A stretch of 9,754 nt of DNA from contig DYLB01000061.1 in assembly GCA_020722305.1 (NCBI GenBank), forward strand, positions 1,400-11,153, given 5' to 3'. This document shows positions 6,866 through 9,754 of the stretch, one piece after another; the stretch's first letter is position 1, and each line of letters starts with the position of its first letter. A program made the position numbers and the translations under genes. Below the pieces are notes generated by a model that worked only from the letters and a program-made list of their open reading frames with translations, did no database searches and had not been told where the DNA came from. The DNA is from Anaerolinea thermophila. GTDB lineage: Bacteria > Chloroflexota > Anaerolineae > Anaerolineales > Villigracilaceae.

Positions 6866-6897
6866 AAAAGGCGGCTTGCAATTTGCAGGCCGCTTTT
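6866..6897. terminator. Bidirectional rho-independent terminator between convergent genes
   Basis: Bases 6866-6880 pair with 6884-6897: 14 bp including one G·U-type pair, with a single bulged G at 6871 and a 3-nt ATT loop. The stem runs into TTTT on the plus strand and, because its left side is flanked by AAAAGAAAAG, into a T-rich run on the minus strand. It can therefore end the GNAT/holin transcript from the left and the S58 peptidase transcript from the right, whose stop codon is about 20 bp away. Confidence 0.85.
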
Positions 6898-6917
6898 CCT
6901 TGTACTCTGAATATTGG

Positions 6918-7916
6918 TTATTGCTCACTGAACAGCCCCGGCAAGCCTCCCGCCGAGGCCGCGTACCTGACCGCGTTGACCACCGCCCGGGCGAAGACCT
7001 CCGCCGCGAACGCGCCGACGAGGCTCACGTCGGCGTTTTTGTCGCCGGTAGCCAGGGCGAAGATGGTGTCGCCGTCGAGCTGGGTGTGGGCGGGTCTCAC
7101 GGCCCGCGCCAGGCCATCGTGGGCCATCTGGGCCACTTTGGTGGCTTCGGCCTTGTCGAATTTGGCGTTGGTCGCCACCACGCCGATGGCGGTATTGGCC
7201 TTCGTCGCAAAATTGAGGATTGTCCGCCCGGCGAAGGACTTCATCGTTTCGAGGGTGTCGGCAAAGTATCCGGGTGATCCCAGCTTCAGCGGGCCGATCT
7301 TGGTGGAACGCGCCCCGGCCAGGATTTCGCCTGTCTGCGGGTCCACCACGTCGCCGAAGACGTTGACCGCCGCCAGGGCCGCCACCAGCACCCCGCCGCC
7401 GATGTCCATGCTCGCCATGCCGATCCCGGCTTTCATCGCATTTGCCTGCCCGAAGATCTTGCCGACCGAAGCGCCCGTCCCTGCGCCCAGGTTGCCCTGG
7501 CGGGCCTCGTCAGCCGAGGCAACGGACGCGGCGCGGTAGCCCATTTCGGCGTCCGGGCGGACCGAGGCGGAGCCTAGCGAAAGGTCGTACAGGATCGCGG
7601 CCGGGACGATCGGCACCCGGGCTGCGCCCGTCTCGAATCCAATTTTATGGTCTTCGAGATAGCGCATCACGCCGCCGGCCGCGTCCAGGCCGTAGGCTGA
7701 GCCGCCAGCCAGGGTGACGGCATGGACTTTCTCGACCAGGTTGAGCGGGTTCAACAGATCCGTCTCCCGCGTGCCGGGCGCGCCGCCGCGCACATCCACC
7801 CCGCCGACGGCCCCCTTGCGGCAGAGCACGACCGTGCAGCCGGTAAGCGCCTCGTCGTCCTGGGCGTGGCCCAGCTCGATGCCGGGGATGTCGGTGATGG
7901 AATTTTTCAACGCCAT
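6918..7916 (-). CDS. P1/S58-family peptidase (DmpA/NylC-like N-terminal nucleophile hydrolase)
   Basis: This 332-residue protein matches the S58 (DmpA) family, whose members self-cleave to expose an N-terminal Ser or Thr nucleophile and hydrolyse aminopeptide, beta-peptide or nylon-oligomer amides. Family signatures include NSITDIPGIELGHAQD at the N-terminus, GCTVVL, GVDVRGGAPGTRETDLL, LAGGSAYGLDAAGGV, GNLGAGTGASVGK and AAVNVFGDVVDP. ANTAIGVVATNAKF contains the expected autocleavage point between Asn241 and Thr242; the Thr is the likely nucleophile, as in NylC. All these blocks are intact. The frame continues upstream to 7955, but the ATG at 7916 has AGGA five bases away and gives the family's usual N-terminus. 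No signal peptide is seen, so the enzyme is probably cytoplasmic. It lies downstream of the acidic 59-residue gene, separated by a strong hairpin. The physiological substrate cannot be read from the sequence. Confidence 0.92.
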   Translation of the reverse strand: MALKNSITDIPGIELGHAQDDEALTGCTVVLCRKGAVGGVDVRGGAPGTRETDLLNPLNLVEKVHAVTLAGGSAYGLDAAGGVMRYLEDHKIGFETGAARVPIVPAAILYDLSLGSASVRPDAEMGYRAASVASADEARQGNLGAGTGASVGKIFGQANAMKAGIGMASMDIGGGVLVAALAAVNVFGDVVDPQTGEILAGARSTKIGPLKLGSPGYFADTLETMKSFAGRTILNFATKANTAIGVVATNAKFDKAEATKVAQMAHDGLARAVRPAHTQLDGDTIFALATGDKNADVSLVGAFAAEVFARAVVNAVRYAASAGGLPGLFSEQ

Positions 7917-7925
7917 GATTGTCCT

Positions 7926-7961
7926 AAAACAAACACAGATGAACGCGGGGTTCATCTGTGT
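7926..7961 (-). terminator. Perfect 12-bp stem-loop followed by a T-rich run: terminator or attenuator ahead of the S58 gene
   Basis: Bases 7933-7944 and 7950-7961 are perfectly complementary, giving a 12-bp stem with a 5-nt loop. On the minus strand the stem is followed by TTGTTTT (7926-7932) and then at once by the AGGA ribosome binding site and the ATG of the S58 gene. This is a canonical intrinsic-terminator layout for the acidic ORF upstream. No separate promoter is visible between the hairpin and the S58 start, so it may work as a partial terminator. Confidence 0.75.
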
Positions 7962-7967
7962 CGGGAG

Positions 7968-8147
7968 CTAGTCGAGGCCTCGCACCAGTTCGAGGAATTC
8001 TTCCCATTCCTCTTCGAAGAAGTGCAGGGTGACGTTGTTGAGTTCGATGTGGTAGGTGGTCTCGCCGTCGGGTTCTTCGGCCTTCCAGATCAGGTAGTTC
8101 TCGGTCTCGGCCAGGGTCTCGGTCTGGGGTTCGGAATTAGCGGGCAT
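7968..8147 (-). CDS. 59-residue acidic hypothetical protein
   Basis: I do not recognise this family. The protein contains 14 Glu and 2 Asp against only one Lys and one Arg. After a polar N-terminus (about 1-15), three short beta-like stretches (YLIWKA, TTYHIEL, VTLHFF) are followed by an amphipathic, Glu-rich helix (EEEWEEFLELVRGL, 45-58). No signal peptide or membrane segment is present. The gene is well supported by AAGGAG seven bases before the ATG, a plausible promoter upstream and a terminator-like hairpin after the stop. A longer frame opening at 8183 is rejected because it lacks this ribosome binding site. It precedes the S58 peptidase gene by 51 bp. A role as a small binding or regulatory protein is only a guess. 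Confidence 0.75.
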   Translation of the reverse strand: MPANSEPQTETLAETENYLIWKAEEPDGETTYHIELNNVTLHFFEEEWEEFLELVRGLD

Positions 8148-8185
8148 GAAATTTCTCCTTGAATGGATGACTTGGGGTTGCATTG

Positions 8186-8214
8186 ATTATAAAGCAGATG
8201 ACGGGGAAATATAA
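8186..8214 (-). promoter_or_regulatory. Probable promoter of the acidic ORF (and perhaps the S58 gene)
   Basis: On the minus strand a perfect TATAAT lies at 8186-8191. At 17-bp spacing the -35 position reads TTATAT (8209-8214), a weak match to consensus. The predicted start near 8179 would give a leader of about 32 nt containing AAGGAG. The -10 box and its AT-rich surroundings stand out in otherwise GC-rich DNA. Confidence 0.45.
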
Positions 8215-8215
8215 T

Positions 8216-8323
8216 ACCCACGGTTACTCGATAAAAGGCGCAATTCCCTGGCACCGCCCGCCATTACAATCCCCGAAGCGGAGCGGAGCGGGAGGGCAGG
8301 TGTGTGACCGCCCTGGGTATACC
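8216..8323. other. Intergenic spacer downstream of the AI-2E gene
   Basis: I see no gene here. Just after the AI-2E stop codon on the minus strand, AGGGC and GCCCT (between about 8295 and 8315) can form a short bulged stem, but no U-tract follows. A purine-rich run with repeated GCGGA lies at about 8278-8290. The end of the AI-2E transcript is not clear from sequence. Confidence 0.3.
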
Positions 8324-9532
8324 TCACCGTTTTCTGGATTTCAACCATCCTCTTACCGTTGACAGCCAGCCCTGCAAGCGTTCCATGACCGGGGGGCCGG
8401 GCGCGGCAGTGGGCGTCCCGTTTTCGGGCCAGGGGTCCTGGTCGAACATCTTGCGCAAAGTGTACTGCCCGATGAGTTTCATGGTTGCCAGAAGCGGCGC
8501 GGCCAGGACGACCCCCAGCACCCCCAGCAGGCTGGCGGCGACGATGGCGGCCACCAGGATGGCTGCCGGGTGGACCCTTAGCGCCTGCCCCATGAGGCGC
8601 GGGTTGATGAAATTGTCGAAGACCTGGTCAATCACCAGCGCAAAGGCCAGCACGACCAGGGTATAGGTCAGCGGCGACATATCCCACAGCTTGTAGGTCT
8701 GGAAATAGGTCACCAGCGCCAGCACCGTCCAGGTGACGAGCGGGCCGATATACGGGACGAAGCGGGCCAGCCCGGCCAGCAGGGCGATCCCCAGGGCGTA
8801 GCGCACGCCGAAGATGCTCAAGATAAATGTGTAGATCAAAACCGCCATCAGGAAGACGATGAACTGGCCGCGCAGGAAGGCGTTCCAGATACGGCCAAGT
8901 TCCACCCCGATCCGTTTCACGTCCTCCCCGTAGCGCGGGACCTCGACCCGCAGGATGTGGTCGCGCAGGCCGCCGCTCTCGACCAGCACGAAATACGAGA
9001 GCAGCAGGATGAACGCCGTCCAGCCGAAAAGTTGCAGGGCGCTGCCCGCCAGCGAGCCGAGCAGCGTCCCAGCCCGCCCCAGCGCGGGCTGGATGAAGGC
9101 CACCGCCTCGTTCAACAGGTTGTTCAGGTCGTACTGGCCGGGGGCGATCACGAACGGCCCGAAGGTGTAGGTCTGGTGCGAAATTTGATCCACCAGCTTG
9201 GGCAGTGTGGCCAGGCCGTCTTGCACCAGCGAGATCAGGTTCTGGAACTGCTGGATCAGGCCGACCCCGCCCAAGGTTAGCAGGGAGATGAGGACCAGCA
9301 CCAGCACGAAATAGATGATCGAGACCGACCAGCGCCAGGTCAGCGGGGTGCGGTTATCCAGCCAGGAGGCCGCCGGCTGGAACAAGTAGGCCAGCATGAA
9401 GGCCAGCAGCAGGGGGCCGATCAGGTTGTAGAAACGGATCAGCAACGTGGCGATGATGGCCACGGCCGTAAACGCCACCACTAGCTTGGTCGTGGGACTC
9501 CAGCGCGGGGATGATAAATCTTGATCGCTCAT
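8324..9532 (-). CDS. AI-2E family transporter (PF01594-type multi-pass membrane protein)
   Basis: This 402-residue membrane protein has about eight hydrophobic segments, near residues 17-33, 36-53, 70-94, 160-193, 219-241, 245-272, 288-304 and 321-350. A large soluble loop lies between the third and fourth (about 95-155). The hallmark blocks LARFVPYIGPLVTW and FDNFINPRLMGQALRVHPAAILVAAIVAASLLGVLGVVLAAPLLAT (about 305-350) identify the family. The C-terminal tail is cytoplasmic, Pro-rich then basic (KSRKR). The length is slightly above the usual 340-370 because of this tail. Named for E. coli TqsA, the family also includes Na+/H+ antiporters and many uncharacterised members, so autoinducer export should not be assumed. 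The start at 9532 (ATG) is chosen over a TTG at 9559 because GAGAGG lies four bases upstream. It is monocistronic here, with a repeat element 42 bp upstream. Confidence 0.93.
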   Translation of the reverse strand: MSDQDLSSPRWSPTTKLVVAFTAVAIIATLLIRFYNLIGPLLLAFMLAYLFQPAASWLDNRTPLTWRWSVSIIYFVLVLVLISLLTLGGVGLIQQFQNLISLVQDGLATLPKLVDQISHQTYTFGPFVIAPGQYDLNNLLNEAVAFIQPALGRAGTLLGSLAGSALQLFGWTAFILLLSYFVLVESGGLRDHILRVEVPRYGEDVKRIGVELGRIWNAFLRGQFIVFLMAVLIYTFILSIFGVRYALGIALLAGLARFVPYIGPLVTWTVLALVTYFQTYKLWDMSPLTYTLVVLAFALVIDQVFDNFINPRLMGQALRVHPAAILVAAIVAASLLGVLGVVLAAPLLATMKLIGQYTLRKMFDQDPWPENGTPTAAPGPPVMERLQGWLSTVRGWLKSRKR

Positions 9533-9574
9533 AAGACCTCTCTTGCTCTTATTCAGCAATACTCAGGATGCGAG

Positions 9575-9754
9575 TGTCACTCCCCATTCGGGGACGATGT
9601 GCGAGGAACGCTTGCCCTGAGCTGTTATCCTGAGCTTGTCGAAGGGCTGTCGAAGGGAAGCAGTCTCCTCGTTGAAACTGGGGATTGCTTCGTCGCTCGT
9701 CCTTCGACTTCGGGAAGAACGCCCTCCGCTCATCCTTCGACTTCGGGAAGAACA
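9575..9754. repeat. Right copy of the dispersed repeat element, inverted relative to the left copy, running to the window edge
   Basis: Starting at TGTCACT (9575-9581), the segment resembles the reverse complement of the left element (65-207). The conserved core 9600-9668 matches 131-201 in inverted orientation with about five substitutions and a 2-base gap. Beyond the core, GGGGATTGCTTCG (9680-9692) corresponds to the left copy's GGAGCAATCTCC region. The remainder diverges and includes a tandem repeat at the window edge. No coding frame is evident. The outer boundary cannot be set because the window ends. This covers the rest of the non-coding stretch upstream of the AI-2E gene. Confidence 0.65.
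9694..9753. repeat. Two 27-bp direct repeats with a 33-bp period
   Basis: Bases 9694-9720 and 9727-9753 are identical except for one G/A difference at the sixth base. Each contains CCTTCGACTTCGGGAAGAAC. The array may continue beyond the window. It lies in the outer part of the right repeat element. Confidence 0.8.

Noticed and set aside
8210..8215. A plus-strand TATAAT in the 8148-8323 spacer
   Set aside because: No plus-strand gene or open frame with a ribosome binding site follows it. It is probably incidental to the AT-rich promoter region of the minus-strand acidic ORF.
8324..9532. Quorum-sensing system based on the AI-2E transporter name
   Set aside because: The family is functionally mixed, and no luxS, lsr or sensor gene is in the window.

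Overview
This window looks like ordinary chromosomal DNA from a GC-rich bacterium, most likely a member of the Chloroflexota (Anaerolineae or a close relative). This placement is an inference. It rests on the Thr/Pro-rich 'TPTPTATP' linkers in exported or SH3-type proteins, a large membrane-anchored metalloprotease with an InhA-like C-terminal module, a clpC without neighbouring ctsR/mcsAB genes, a long two-domain GNAT protein, and dispersed repeats of the 'TTGCGA...GCAATCTCC' and 'CCTTCGACA-GCTCAGGA' type. No 16S rRNA or other decisive marker is present.

Layout from left to right. The first 37 bases are the start of a minus-strand gene that leaves the window. A 143-bp repeat element with terminal inverted repeats follows (65-207). 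Next come two minus-strand genes: a membrane-anchored zinc metalloprotease (262-2274) with its own good promoter, and the AAA+ unfoldase clpC (2444-4909). A small bacterial SH3-domain gene (5100-5396, minus) is divergent from a GNAT-acetyltransferase/holin-like membrane protein pair (5436-6422 and 6460-6825, plus). The two directions are separated by only 39 bp, in which one -10 box could serve both strands. A bidirectional stem-loop terminator (6866-6897) separates this pair from the convergent minus-strand S58/P1 peptidase gene (6918-7916). That gene sits behind a 59-residue acidic hypothetical gene (7968-8147), with a strong stem-loop between the two. An AI-2E-family membrane protein (8324-9532, minus) and a second, oppositely oriented copy of the left-end repeat (9575 to the window end) close the window.

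Functionally the genes are a mixed housekeeping set: protein quality control (ClpC), extracellular and intracellular peptidases, an acyltransferase and membrane proteins. I see no phage, CRISPR, defence island, biosynthetic cluster or tRNA/rRNA, and I do not claim a new multi-gene system. The points most worth following up are non-coding: the inverted pair of repeat elements about 9.4 kb apart, the putative shared promoter with a leaderless GNAT mRNA, the terminator-like hairpin inside the acidic-ORF/S58 unit, and direct repeats in the clpC leader. Among the proteins, the protease domain fusion, the GNAT C-terminal half, the anchorless SH3 protein and the acidic 59-mer are the least well explained.
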